From NCBI GenBank assembly GCA_003388505.1, contig QQVO01000058.1, forward strand, positions 1 through 64,000: DNA of 64,000 bases. Reading direction: 5' to 3'. The notes below the pieces were generated by a model. The model was not told the DNA's origin. It saw only the letters and a list, made by a program, of their open reading frames with translations, and ran no database searches. Positions within the stretch are counted from its first letter, which is position 1. Each line of letters opens with the position of its first letter. The position numbers and the translations under genes are program-made. Shown here piece after piece: positions 53,521 to 62,401 of the stretch. Source of the stretch: Planctomycetota bacterium. GTDB taxonomy: Bacteria; Planctomycetota; Planctomycetia; Planctomycetales; Planctomycetaceae.

Positions 53521-54285
53521 ATGAGACGTCTGATTCAACGGCTTCTTCTGACGGCATTCCTGGTCCTGCAGGCCGGCGGTATTGCCTGTGCGGAGTCGTA
53601 CTTTGTCTCGCCGAGCGGTGATGATCGCGGCACTGGTTGGAATGACGATCCGTGGCGGACGATTCAGGCCGCGGTGAATCGGTTGAAGCCGGGCGATGAG
53701 CTGAATGTTCGAGGCGGGAAGTACCGCGAGCACGTCGATCTCGGGGTCTCGGGAACGGAGGCGCAGCCGATTACGATCCGGTCTCATCCGGGTGAACAGG
53801 CGACGCTGGATGGCGGGTCATTTCTGGCGCGCGATTGCAGCTATCTGCGGATCGAGGGTTTTCGCGTTGTGGGAACGCGGGGAAATCGGGCGGGAATCGA
53901 AGTGACGGGGAGCGGGGGATTCGTCGAGGTCGTCAACAACATCCTGTATGCTCCGCGCGGCCATTCGATCGTGTTCCTCAACCGGCCGCGAGAAACCGTG
54001 ATCGATTACAACTGCTACTTCACGCGGTCTGGCGAAACGCCCGGGAAGAATTCGATCATCGCCGACCCGCTCTTCGAGGACGTGGCGAAACACAATTTTC
54101 GGCTGCTGCCGGGAAGCCCGTGCATTGACGCGGGGGTGACTCTGCCGGGTGTGGCCAGAGATTTCGAGGGGACGGAGTTGTATTCGGGCGGGGAGGAAAA
54201 TGCGGACAGCCTGCCGGATATCGGCGCGTTCGAATTTGTTCGTGCAACTCAGGAAACGGGGGTCTCGCGACGGCTCGGCGAGTAA
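53521..54285 (+). CDS. Secreted right-handed beta-helix protein
   Basis: A 254-residue exported protein from ATG 53521 (signal MRRLIQRLLLTAFLVLQAGG, cleavage near CAE). The opening, YFVSPSGDDRGTGWNDDPWR followed by TIQAAVNRLKPGDEL, is typical of pectate-lyase-like or DUF1565 beta-helix proteins; parallel strand repeats follow (QPITIRSHPGEQATLDGG, YLRIEGFRVVGTRGN, GFVEVVNNILY). It ends with the LPDIGAFEF motif typical of such proteins. Probably a polysaccharide lyase or binder; no catalytic residues assigned. Confidence 0.82.
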   Translation: MRRLIQRLLLTAFLVLQAGGIACAESYFVSPSGDDRGTGWNDDPWRTIQAAVNRLKPGDELNVRGGKYREHVDLGVSGTEAQPITIRSHPGEQATLDGGSFLARDCSYLRIEGFRVVGTRGNRAGIEVTGSGGFVEVVNNILYAPRGHSIVFLNRPRETVIDYNCYFTRSGETPGKNSIIADPLFEDVAKHNFRLLPGSPCIDAGVTLPGVARDFEGTELYSGGEENADSLPDIGAFEFVRATQETGVSRRLGE

Positions 54286-54443
54286 AGGGTCAATGAATAG
54301 TCGCCGAGGCGCGGTTGAGGAGGCAGAGGGAGAGCAGGGGAGGGAAGGCTCGCTGAAGGAGCAATGATGTGGCAACTTCCCTGGTGATCCGTCACAATCG
54401 TAGTCTGTACTTGGGCCAACGCCTGCTTTGATGCGAGAGAGGT

Positions 54444-55787
54444 ATGCTGACTCTTCGTGGACAGATTCTTCCCACGGCTGCGCCGCTTGATCGGCGGTCG
54501 TTTCTGACTCTCGGCGCACTGCCTGCGGTCGGGCTCACGCTGCCGCAGTTGCTGGCGGCGCGGGATTCGGATCCGACGCGGCGCGACGTGTCGGTCATTC
54601 TCTTCTACATGGCGGGCGGGCCGTCGCACATTGACATGTACGACATGAAGCCGGGGCAGCCGGCTGAGATTCGCGGCCCGTTCTCGCCGGTCGAGACCAA
54701 TCTTTCCGGGTTGACCGTCTGTGATCTGATGCCGCGGCATGCGGCGATCGCCGACCGGCTGGCGGTGGTGCGGTCGATCACGCACGATCTGTCGGTGCAT
54801 GACGATGCGACGCACTGGCTGCAAACGGGGTACCCGTTGCTCAACGCGCGGCAGAAGGGGCAGCAGCATCCCAGCCAGGGATCGATTGTCTCGTACTTTC
54901 GAACAAATGACGCGGAGGCGATGCCGCCGTACGTCTGCATTCCGGAGGACTACCGCAGACATCTCGGATTCTACGAGCATGCCGCGTTCCTCAGCAGCCG
55001 GTACAACGCGCTGGATGCGGGGGGCGACCCGAGCCTGGGGAATTATCGCCCGCCCGATTTCGCACTGCCGGAAGAGATGACGCTCGACCGGGTGGAGGAT
55101 CGCCGCGATCTGTTCGGCGCGCTCGATCGATTGCATCAGAAGACGACGTCGCTGCCGCAATTCGCTGACCTGGATGACGTCCAGCAGCAGTCGTTTGAAC
55201 TGGTGTGCGGATCGCAGGCCCGCGAGGCGTTCGATGTTTCACAAGAATCGGACGAACTGCGCGAGTGGTACGGTCATCACGCCTACGGGCAGTCGGCATT
55301 GCTTGCGCGGCGGCTGGTCGAAGCGGGCGTCTCGTTCGTCACGGTCAATCTCTACGAAAAGGACGTCGACTGGTGGGACGACCATTACACGATCGAGAAG
55401 AACCTGCGTAAGCGGCTGCCCGCCTATGACCAGGCGCTGGCGGCGCTCGTTGAGGATCTCGACGCGCGAGGGATGAGCGACCAGGTGCTGGTGGCGGCGT
55501 TCGGTGAATTCGGACGGGGCCCACGGATCGACAACAACGCGGGCCGCGGCCACTGGCCGAAGGCGATGCACGCGGTGCTCAGCGGCGGCGGCCTCAAGTG
55601 CGGGCAGGTGATCGGCTCAACCACGTCAAACGGCGGCGAGCCTCACGATCGTCCGCTGCGACCGGGCGACCTGCTGGCGACGATGTATCACGCACTTGGC
55701 ATCGACCACACCGCAACGGTCCCGGATCTCCAGAACCGGCCGATCCCGATCCTGGAGGACGGGGAGCCGATTCAGGAACTGGTTTGA
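54444..55787 (+). CDS. DUF1501 family protein
   Basis: A 447-residue DUF1501 protein with an export signal of twin-arginine type (LDRRSFLTLGALPAVGLTLP). Landmarks are FYMAGGPSHIDMYDMKPG, LSVHDDATHWLQTGYP, VLVAAFGEFGRGPRID and the terminal ILEDGEPIQEL. The fold is related to alkaline phosphatases/sulfatases. In planctomycetes DUF1501 genes usually follow DUF1549/DUF1553 cytochrome-type genes; here it stands alone. Function unknown. Confidence 0.92.
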   Translation: MLTLRGQILPTAAPLDRRSFLTLGALPAVGLTLPQLLAARDSDPTRRDVSVILFYMAGGPSHIDMYDMKPGQPAEIRGPFSPVETNLSGLTVCDLMPRHAAIADRLAVVRSITHDLSVHDDATHWLQTGYPLLNARQKGQQHPSQGSIVSYFRTNDAEAMPPYVCIPEDYRRHLGFYEHAAFLSSRYNALDAGGDPSLGNYRPPDFALPEEMTLDRVEDRRDLFGALDRLHQKTTSLPQFADLDDVQQQSFELVCGSQAREAFDVSQESDELREWYGHHAYGQSALLARRLVEAGVSFVTVNLYEKDVDWWDDHYTIEKNLRKRLPAYDQALAALVEDLDARGMSDQVLVAAFGEFGRGPRIDNNAGRGHWPKAMHAVLSGGGLKCGQVIGSTTSNGGEPHDRPLRPGDLLATMYHALGIDHTATVPDLQNRPIPILEDGEPIQELV

Positions 55788-55795
55788 CGTGCGAC

Positions 55796-55840
55796 TTGAC
55801 GCAAGGGCGCGGAGACGCGGAGGAAGGCGCAAAGGAGAGG
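55796..55840 (+). repeat. Dispersed 'gcgcggagacgcggaggaaggcgcaaagg' repeat
   Basis: TTGACGCAAGGGCGCGGAGA then CGCGGAGGAAGGCGCAAAGG, near-identical in plan to 53370-53415. It lies in the convergent gap after the DUF1501 gene. Confidence 0.6.
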
Positions 55841-55895
55841 GGGCATCACCCGCTTCATTGTCATTCGTCATTTGAATTTCAACATTCGACATTCC

Positions 55896-56594
55896 CTACG
55901 TCCCAAGCTTCTGTTTGATGTAGTCGCTGGTGAGATGCTTGAGGACGTCGAGCGGTTCGCAGTTGTTGTCATCGCCATAGTCGATGTCGACGGGGCCGAT
56001 CGCTTTCGCGGCGCGGACGGCGGCTTTGTTGAGCTTTTTGTTCCGCTTGCCGACGCCCATCAGGGTGGTGAGCATCGATTCGCGGACCCACATCTCCTCG
56101 TCGTGGATTGATTTCCTGATGTGCTCGATCCGCTCCAGCAGGAAGTCGTCATCCATGCCGCGCGGATTCTTCTTGGAGAGTTCGTAGAGCAGGGAGTACC
56201 CGCAGCGGCGGCGGACTTCGTCTTGGCTGTTCATCCAGTCGCAGGCAAGATCGAAGGCGAACGGCGTTTTCGCGAGGGTGGCGTCGCACGAGGCGAAGAC
56301 GTGGGCCAGCATTCCTGCGCTGAGTTCTTCGACCTGCCGCTCGGCCTGTTCGCGCGTGACCTGTTTGGGATCGTCAATCAGCAGGCTGATGACCCTCGCG
56401 TCGTAGTAGTCGCTTTTCCAGAGCTGTCCGGCGAGCTTGTGGTCCTTGCCGATCTGCTTCGCCAGTTTGCGGAGCTGCGTGAGGCCGATGCCGTAGCTCT
56501 TGAGCGGGCGCGGCTTCTTCTTCCAGTGGGCGATGCCGCGCGCGTTCTGGTTCTCCTTGAGCAGCGTCATCACCTGTGATTTGGTCAACGGCAT
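55896..56594 (-). CDS. DNA alkylation repair protein, AlkD-like
   Basis: A 232-residue helical-repeat protein from ATG 56594 (MPLTKSQVMTLLKENQNARG). The HEAT-like repeats include KSYGIGLTQLRKLAKQIGKD, LWKSDYYDARVISLLIDDP and RRRCGYSLLYELSKK. This matches the AlkD group of alkylpurine glycosylases; in AlkD an Asp and Trp pair flank the damaged base, and candidates here are in ACDWMNSQDEVRRR. The lone gene is convergent with the DUF1501 gene. Confidence 0.82.
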   Translation of the reverse strand: MPLTKSQVMTLLKENQNARGIAHWKKKPRPLKSYGIGLTQLRKLAKQIGKDHKLAGQLWKSDYYDARVISLLIDDPKQVTREQAERQVEELSAGMLAHVFASCDATLAKTPFAFDLACDWMNSQDEVRRRCGYSLLYELSKKNPRGMDDDFLLERIEHIRKSIHDEEMWVRESMLTTLMGVGKRNKKLNKAAVRAAKAIGPVDIDYGDDNNCEPLDVLKHLTSDYIKQKLGT

Positions 56595-56781
56595 GATTGG
56601 CTCTCGTTGATGCTGCGGCTGAAGTCTTTCTTCTCTGGTTCGGCGATTAGAGCAGGGGGGACATGGCGGGAACAAGTGCGAGAGCCGGGCGTGCGAATCT
56701 CGACTGAGATTTGAATACGATGCAAGCTGGATGCCGGCGCTCGGTTGGAAATTCGGTCTGCGCGGCGCGAGGTACCGGTCT

Positions 56782-57345
56782 ATGAAACATCTGCTCGTCG
56801 CCGATCTCGAAGCGACCTGCTCGAACGACGGCTCCGTCCCGCGTGACGCGATGGAGACGATCGAAATCGGCGCGGTGATGGTGTCGGCGGAGAATCAGCA
56901 GCCAGTGGATGAGTTTCAGTCATTCGTGCGGCCGGTTCGTCACCGGAAACTGACCGACTTCTGCTGCGAGTTGACGAGTATCCGGCAAGCGGACGTTGAT
57001 TCCGCCCCGCTCTTCCCTGTCGCATTCGCTGACTTTCTGGCGTGGGCCGGTCGCTTTCCGGGGCACGTCTTCTGTTCCTGGGGTGATTACGACCCGGGCC
57101 AATTGCAGCAGGACTGCACGCACCACGGCGTGGCGTATCCGTTTGGGGATCGGCACATCAATCTGAAGGCAGAATTCGCGGCGGCGCAAGGCCGGCGCAG
57201 GAAATCGGGGCTCGCCGGTGCTCTCAAGCAGGTCGGCCTGTCGTTTTCCGGATCGCATCATCGCGGAATCGACGACGCACGGAATATCGTGCGACTGCTT
57301 CCGTTTATCTTCCCGCCGGACAACGGGACCGCAGACGCGAGTTGA
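56782..57345 (+). CDS. DEDDh 3'-5' exonuclease (KapD/ERI1-like)
   Basis: A 187-residue exonuclease from ATG 56782. The DEDDh residues are in VADLEATCS (D-x-E), CSWGDYDPGQL (D), and HHRGIDDARN (H...D). It resembles KapD and ERI1-type RNases with an inhibitor-of-KinA name history; likely trims RNA or DNA 3' ends. No operon partners. Confidence 0.9.
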   Translation: MKHLLVADLEATCSNDGSVPRDAMETIEIGAVMVSAENQQPVDEFQSFVRPVRHRKLTDFCCELTSIRQADVDSAPLFPVAFADFLAWAGRFPGHVFCSWGDYDPGQLQQDCTHHGVAYPFGDRHINLKAEFAAAQGRRRKSGLAGALKQVGLSFSGSHHRGIDDARNIVRLLPFIFPPDNGTADAS

Positions 57346-57431
57346 GCATCCGTCGTCTGATTCTTCGCTCGACGAGAGAGTCGGGGGAGGGGGGAGTGCG
57401 GTGACTTGGACCACGGATTGCTGGGGAGCAT

Positions 57432-57461
57432 CCGCGGGCTGACGCCGCGCGGCTCGCCTGG
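57432..57461 (+). repeat. REP-like hairpin repeat (copy 3)
   Basis: CCGC-G-GGC-TGAC-GCC-GC-GCGG followed by CTCGCCTGG. Confidence 0.75.
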
Positions 57462-57775
57462 CGATGGTATCGGGTCGCCGGTGAAAGTCGGCGGTGCGAA
57501 GCGTGAGACAGCCGGATGGTGGAGATTCGGTCTGGGCGGCCGCTCGCGATCAGCCTGGCAGCGGCGGCCGGCCTGGGCTCAGAAATGGCGTCCACACGGC
57601 GCAGCTTCAAGTCCCGCCGAGTCGAACATAACGGACATTATCGGACGTTGGGGGTTGAGAAACCCTCGGGAAAACCGGGGTTTCGCAGTCGGGGTCTCTT
57701 TGCCGCACGGACGCGGCGAGGGGGCCCCGCTGTGTGCGCGTACGAGACTGGCCGCCGATTGCCGGTCGGGACTAT

Positions 57776-57806
57776 CCGGGGGCTGACGCCGCCCGGCTCG
57801 CCTGTG
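57776..57806 (+). repeat. REP-like hairpin repeat (copy 4)
   Basis: CCGG-G-GGC-TGAC-GCC-GC-CCGG followed by CTCGCCTG. It ends 10 bp before the stop of the CvpA gene on the other strand. Confidence 0.75.
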
Positions 57807-57815
57807 GAAGTCTGC

Positions 57816-58946
57816 TCAGCGTATCTCACCAAGGGGTTGCTCGTCTCTGCGGGAGAGCTGCCGGACGATGCGGTCCTGCAGCGGGGTGGCCAGTGTGGTG
57901 CTCGGATCGGGATCCCGGGGGTCGCCCATCAGGTCGGCCCGGTAGTCTTCCAAGACGAGCAGCGCGATCTCGGGGGGGACATTGGCCAGTTGCTGTTCGA
58001 TGTCGCCCCGGATCATTTCCTGGGCCTTGGGATAGCTGGAGAAGGAACCCGCGATCTCCTGAAGCAGTGCCTCCCTACGGTCGGGAACGGGCGGTTCGGC
58101 CCCCTGCTCTCCGGGCCTCCGCATCAGCCAGTTGGAGATCGCGCCGAGCAGGTGCTCCGGCGGCTGATCGAGCAGATTGCGGAGCGAGGTGACGTCCTCG
58201 GGCTGGTCGGCCGAATCGAGAACCTGCATCAGGCGTTCGAGCAGGTCGGGACGCGACTCCGGCTCGGTCTGCTCGAGGGTCCGCAGCAGGACGCTCTGGA
58301 AGTCGTCCCGCACGTCGGCCGGCACGCGGGACATCAGATCGTCGAACTCACTCGGGAGCAGGACGGAGTTCTCATCGAATCCATGCGCCTCCCCATGGTC
58401 GTCGTCGGAATGGGCATGCTCGTGGTCGGCGTACTTCAGGGGCATGTCAGGCGAATCGAGCTGGTGGATGTACTTGTCGAGGGCGTCGCGGATTTTCTCC
58501 GGCATGACGGGATGCAGGCGGTCCATGATGACGGCGGCGGCGTACCCGCTGTGGGAGTGGCGGAGCATTTCCCGCGCGCCGTCGGAGACGGTGACGATGA
58601 AGAAGGTCGCCACCAGGCAGAGCGCGACCCCCTTGACGAAGCCGAGCAGCGCGCCGAGATGGCGGTTGAACTCGCCGAACTTGACCTTCTCGATCCAGTC
58701 AGTCAGCAGCCGGGCGACGCCGAACGAGATAAACGTGAACACGAGATAGGCGCCGATCATGACCACCCAGTTGTTCATGGGCGGTTCGAGCTTGACGTAG
58801 GGGCCGGCGGCGGCGGAGATCGACTCTGCAAAGACGAAGCAGAGGACGACGCCGGCGATGGCGGCGAGTTGCCAGACGGCGCCTTTGGAGGCCCCGCGGA
58901 TCGTCGTGTACGCCAGGACAGCCAGGACTACGATGTCGTACCACAT
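57816..58946 (-). CDS. CvpA family membrane protein
   Basis: A 376-residue protein. The N-terminal CvpA domain has four helices (MWYDIVVLAVLAYTTIRGAS, GAVWQLAAIAGVVLCFVFA, MIGAYLVFTFISFGVA, GFVKGVALCLVATFFIV). An extended soluble tail follows, containing a His/Asp-rich loop, HEHAHSDDDHGEAHG, near 175-190, which could bind metal, and helical segments to the end. CvpA is required for colicin V production and for envelope stress or bile resistance in enterobacteria; the tail is not part of the usual domain. Confidence 0.85.
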   Translation of the reverse strand: MWYDIVVLAVLAYTTIRGASKGAVWQLAAIAGVVLCFVFAESISAAAGPYVKLEPPMNNWVVMIGAYLVFTFISFGVARLLTDWIEKVKFGEFNRHLGALLGFVKGVALCLVATFFIVTVSDGAREMLRHSHSGYAAAVIMDRLHPVMPEKIRDALDKYIHQLDSPDMPLKYADHEHAHSDDDHGEAHGFDENSVLLPSEFDDLMSRVPADVRDDFQSVLLRTLEQTEPESRPDLLERLMQVLDSADQPEDVTSLRNLLDQPPEHLLGAISNWLMRRPGEQGAEPPVPDRREALLQEIAGSFSSYPKAQEMIRGDIEQQLANVPPEIALLVLEDYRADLMGDPRDPDPSTTLATPLQDRIVRQLSRRDEQPLGEIR

Positions 58947-59295
58947 GCAAACGCCCTTCCCTGAGCTGACAGAAAGCCGACTCCATTCATCCGCCGCGGC
59001 GTTCCGGAAGACGGCCGCGCAGCAGACAGTCCGGGAGTGTAGTCACAGTGGGCGAAACGGGTAAAGGCGTGTTTCCGCCGGACGGAGACCGCGCGCGAGA
59101 GACGGACCTTGCAGCATTCGGGTTCAACGCAAAGACGCGAAGATGCAAAGGGCCGGTATAAGGTGAACGCCAGTTTCGCGCCGTGATCTTTGCGCGCCTT
59201 CGCTACTTTGCGACTTTGCGTTGACAGATGCGAAGTGGGTTCCCCGTCCTGAACCACCTGAGACGACCGCTTACAGTTGAGGGCGTCAATCCGAA
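58947..59295. other. 349-bp gap with a 100-bp palindromic 'GCAAAG' repeat (59124-59224)
   Basis: The left arm TCAACGCAAAGACGCGAAG followed by ATGCAAAG, and the right arm CTTTGCGACTTTGCGTTGA, are inverted copies built from 8-9 base units (ACGCAAAG). The arms could fold into a long hairpin downstream of dtd (minus strand reading) or upstream of cvpA. No gene is present. Confidence 0.6.
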
Positions 59296-59745
59296 TCAGA
59301 ATTGCTTGCGGCTGTCGATGAGCAGAGTGACGGGGCCGTCGTTGACGAGTTCGACGTCCATCTGCGCCTGAAAGCGGCCGGTTTCGACCGGGATGCCCTG
59401 CCCCTGCAGTTCGGCGACGAAGCCCCGGTAGAGTTCGTCGGCCCTGTCCGGCGGCGCCGCGTGAATGAAACTCGGCCGTCGTCCCTTACGGCAATCGCCG
59501 TAGAGCGTGAACTGACTGACCGCAAGCACTGCTCCGTCGACGTCGGCCAGCGCGAGATTCATTTTCCCGTCGGAGTCCTCGAAGACTCGCAGGCCGGCGA
59601 TTTTTTGCGCCGTGTAGACGACGTCGTCCTGTGTGTCGTCCGACGAGACGCCGAGCAGGACCAGAAAGCCGCGGCCGATGCGGCCGACGACTTCGCCGTC
59701 GACCGTGACGCTGGCGGAGGAGACGCGTTGGACGACGGCGCGCAT
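59296..59745 (-). CDS. dtd: D-aminoacyl-tRNA deacylase
   Basis: A 149-residue DTD that hydrolyses D-amino acids (and glycine mischarged on tRNA-Ala) off t[23 protein letters not shown] at the start, SQFTLYGD as catalytic block, and [11 protein letters not shown] with the Gly-cisPro motif that selects against L-amino acids. Full length. Followed by the palindromic repeat. Confidence 0.96.
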   Translation of the reverse strand: MRAVVQRVSSASVTVDGEVVGRIGRGFLVLLGVSSDDTQDDVVYTAQKIAGLRVFEDSDGKMNLALADVDGAVLAVSQFTLYGDCRKGRRPSFIHAAPPDRADELYRGFVAELQGQGIPVETGRFQAQMDVELVNDGPVTLLIDSRKQF

Positions 59746-59800
59746 GGTCGGTCTTCGGATTCGATGATTCGGCGGGAGCGGTGTTGTTCGTTCGCATCTG

Positions 59801-59827
59801 AGGGCTGACGCCGCGCGGCTCGCCTTG
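59801..59827 (+). repeat. REP-like hairpin repeat (copy 5, decayed stem)
   Basis: GAGGGCTGACGCCGCGCGG followed by CTCGCCTTGG. The 3' arm is kept but the 5' outer arm no longer pairs. It occupies the short space between the CPBP and dtd genes. Confidence 0.65.
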
Positions 59828-59837
59828 GAGCGCGCAT

Positions 59838-60884
59838 TCAGGGCTGCGGAAGTTCCTCGATCGAGACCAGGACCGGACGTAGCGTCAGCGATTCCCCGTT
59901 GCGCAGGACTTGAAGTCGGGTCGGTTGACCGGATTCATTCAGAGCCAGCCAGAGGTGGAATTCAAACGAGGAACGAATTCTGGTCCGGCCGACGTGGGTG
60001 ACGACATCGCCTGCCTGCAGCCCGACGTCGGCGGCGGGGCTCTCCGGAATCACCGCGGTGATGCGGCACCCTTCCGCATCGTCCTCCACGGTCACGCCCA
60101 GGACCGGGGCGAAGTAACCGATGATGAAGAGAACACCCAGCACACTCGTGGCCATCGTATTCTGCATGAAATGCACGAGCATCGGCGTCAGCAGCGTCTT
60201 CCGCCAGGCATACACTCCGCCCAAAGCGAGGCCCAAGATGAGAATATTCGTCAATTGCAGCCACTGGTAGTCGTGCAGCAAGGCAAAGATCAGCGCCTGC
60301 AGGCCGACGGCGACGACAAGGGACATGTGGCCGTAAAAGGCCCTGAGGATCATCCGGCGAAAGAACAGTTCCTCGCAGATTGGCGCCCAGAGGCAGGCCG
60401 ATCCGGCGAGCCAGAGGAAGGCCGGTACGCTTCGGGAGAAGACGATCTCCTCGAACTGCGCAGGGACTTCCGGTTCGTTCTCGAGAAACTGTGTGTAGAC
60501 CACCCCCAGAATCATGATGGTGACGATGACGCACAACCACACGCCGAAGGCAATTGCACACTCGATCAACACTTCGCCCCAGCGTAGCCGGTTGACGAAG
60601 ACCCGGGCCCCGGTGCGACGAATCGCCCAGACCGCATACAGGGGCGTAAAGACGAGGAGCAGGACCGATGCGACGAAGGGAACGACGCTCGACATCCACA
60701 GGGGATCGTCGACGAGGAGGATGTTGACAACGCGGTAGGCAATCATCGGCAGCAGGCCGATGAGCGCATACGGCAGGAGACGGCCGTCAACGGTGCGGGC
60801 AGTGGGCCGCGGGAGCTCCCCCTGCGCGTCGGCGAGCATCCCCTGCTCTTCACGGAGATTTTCAACGGTCAAATCGCTGTTCAT
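59838..60884 (-). CDS. CPBP intramembrane metalloprotease with C-terminal PDZ domain
   Basis: A 348-residue protein from ATG 60884 ([20 protein letters not shown]). About eight helices contain the CPBP (Abi/Rce1-like) motifs: EELFFRR in [14 protein letters not shown], and the His motifs FALLHDY and MLVHFMQN. The last 85 residues are a PDZ-like module ([20 protein letters not shown]). CPBP proteases process prenylated or signal-type substrates in the membrane; fusion to PDZ is uncommon and would let it recognise a C-terminal tail, as in site-2 proteases. Confidence 0.87.
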   Translation of the reverse strand: MNSDLTVENLREEQGMLADAQGELPRPTARTVDGRLLPYALIGLLPMIAYRVVNILLVDDPLWMSSVVPFVASVLLLVFTPLYAVWAIRRTGARVFVNRLRWGEVLIECAIAFGVWLCVIVTIMILGVVYTQFLENEPEVPAQFEEIVFSRSVPAFLWLAGSACLWAPICEELFFRRMILRAFYGHMSLVVAVGLQALIFALLHDYQWLQLTNILILGLALGGVYAWRKTLLTPMLVHFMQNTMATSVLGVLFIIGYFAPVLGVTVEDDAEGCRITAVIPESPAADVGLQAGDVVTHVGRTRIRSSFEFHLWLALNESGQPTRLQVLRNGESLTLRPVLVSIEELPQP

Positions 60885-61109
60885 GCGGCGGGTTCGTCTG
60901 CAGCCTGCTCGGCGCCCTGCAACTCGGATTTCGGTCCTGGAGTTCACATCGTAAACGCGCCTGACGGATCCGGCCATTGCGGCCGCTTGCGTCGCGAATC
61001 GGACCGCTGTAGTTTGGCGTGTTCAAAGTGAGAATTCGTCGCACTTGCGGGCAAAGCGATCGTCGAAATCTCCTGCTGACTGCCCTTCTCTCTCCCAGAC
61101 GAGACACCT

Positions 61110-62375
61110 ATGAGCACCGATTCTGCCGTACGCACCGACTCCGTCGTACGGAACAAGCTGTTCGTGATGATGTTGATCGAGATCTTCATCTGGGGCGCCT
61201 GGCAGCCGAAGATCTTTGCCTACATGACGATGCTCGGCTTCGAAGACTGGCAGATCGGGCTGGGCGGCAGCGTATTCGCGATCGGTGCAATCCTGGGCAT
61301 CTTCTTCAGTAATCAGTTTGCGGACAGGAACTTCTCCGCCGAGCGGTTTCTGGCGGCGAGCCATTTGATCGCGGGAATTTGCCTCTTCGCTGCCTCCCAG
61401 GTGACGGACTTCGGTTTGTTCTTCCTGTTCTTCTGTGCATATGCGGTGGTTTACGTTCCGACCATTTCGGTGACGAACTCGATCGCGTTCGCGCACCTGA
61501 AGAATCCGGCGAACGAATTCGGCTTCGTTCGCGCGGGGGGAACGGTGGGGTGGGTCATGGCGTCATGGCCGTTTATCTTCTTGCTGGGAGAGGACGCCAG
61601 CGCGGGCCAGACGAAATGGATTCTGATCGTCGCCGGCATCGCGTCGCTGGCGATGGCGGCCTTCAGTCTGACGCTGCCGCACACGCCGCCGAACAAATCG
61701 GCCGGAGAAGGGGAAGGGCTCGCGTTGTTCAAGGCGCTGAAGCTGCTCGCCGTGCCGCACATCATGATTCTTTACGTCGTCACGCTGATCGACGCGACGA
61801 TTCACAACGGTTACTTCGTGCTCGTCGACCAGTACCTGAGTTACATCGGCTTTCCCGCCAACTGGAACATGGTCGTGATGAGTCTCGGACAGGTGGCCGA
61901 GATCGCCGCGATGCTGATTCTGGGCGCCGTCCTCAAGAAGCTGGGATGGAAAGTGACGATGATCGTCGGCGTGCTGGGACACGCGCTGCGATTTGCGTGC
62001 TTCGCATTCTTCCCGGACGCCCATTGGCTGATCATCGTCATTCAAGTGCTGCACGGCATCTGCTACGCCTTCTTCTTTGCCACCGTTTACATCTACGTCG
62101 ACGAGGTGTTCCCGCCGGACATCCGCTCCAGCGCGCAAGGATTGTTTAACCTGCTGATTCTCGGCATCGGTCTGCTCATCGCCAGCTTCGGTTTCGTGAA
62201 GATCCGTTCGCTGCTGACGGACGGGGACATCGTCGACTACCAGACGCTGTTTCTGATCCCGACGGGCATGGCCGTGGTGGGGATGCTGCTGCTTGCGTTT
62301 GTGTTCAATCCGCCCAAGGAGCACAGGACGGAGGATTTCGACGAGTCTGCGATCCCCGAACCGGCCGAGATGTAA
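61110..62375 (+). CDS. MFS transporter, nucleoside-permease type
   Basis: A 421-residue twelve-helix permease of the NupG/XapB-like group: LFVMMLIEIFIWGAWQPKIF, LGGSVFAIGAILGIFFSNQF ADR-type loop, and IYVDEVFPPDIRSSAQGL near the tenth helix. Likely H+-coupled uptake of nucleosides or a related small molecule. A second permease of the same group follows 26 bp downstream, so they are co-transcribed. Confidence 0.87.
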   Translation: MSTDSAVRTDSVVRNKLFVMMLIEIFIWGAWQPKIFAYMTMLGFEDWQIGLGGSVFAIGAILGIFFSNQFADRNFSAERFLAASHLIAGICLFAASQVTDFGLFFLFFCAYAVVYVPTISVTNSIAFAHLKNPANEFGFVRAGGTVGWVMASWPFIFLLGEDASAGQTKWILIVAGIASLAMAAFSLTLPHTPPNKSAGEGEGLALFKALKLLAVPHIMILYVVTLIDATIHNGYFVLVDQYLSYIGFPANWNMVVMSLGQVAEIAAMLILGAVLKKLGWKVTMIVGVLGHALRFACFAFFPDAHWLIIVIQVLHGICYAFFFATVYIYVDEVFPPDIRSSAQGLFNLLILGIGLLIASFGFVKIRSLLTDGDIVDYQTLFLIPTGMAVVGMLLLAFVFNPPKEHRTEDFDESAIPEPAEM

Positions 62376-62401
62376 CGACGTCGCAGTCAAAGTCCGGTCG
62401 C

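Larger units (their letters stand above)
57346..57815. other. 470-bp gap with two REP-like hairpins and another stem-loop
   Basis: Hairpin repeats at 57432-57461 (CCGC/GCGG outer stem) and 57776-57806 (CCGG/CCGG outer stem). Between them a strong stem-loop GAAACCC..CGG-GAAAA-CCGGGGTTTC is at about 57659-57684. Translated frames here give FPEGFSTP-like strings known from intergenic repeats, not proteins. Confidence 0.6.
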
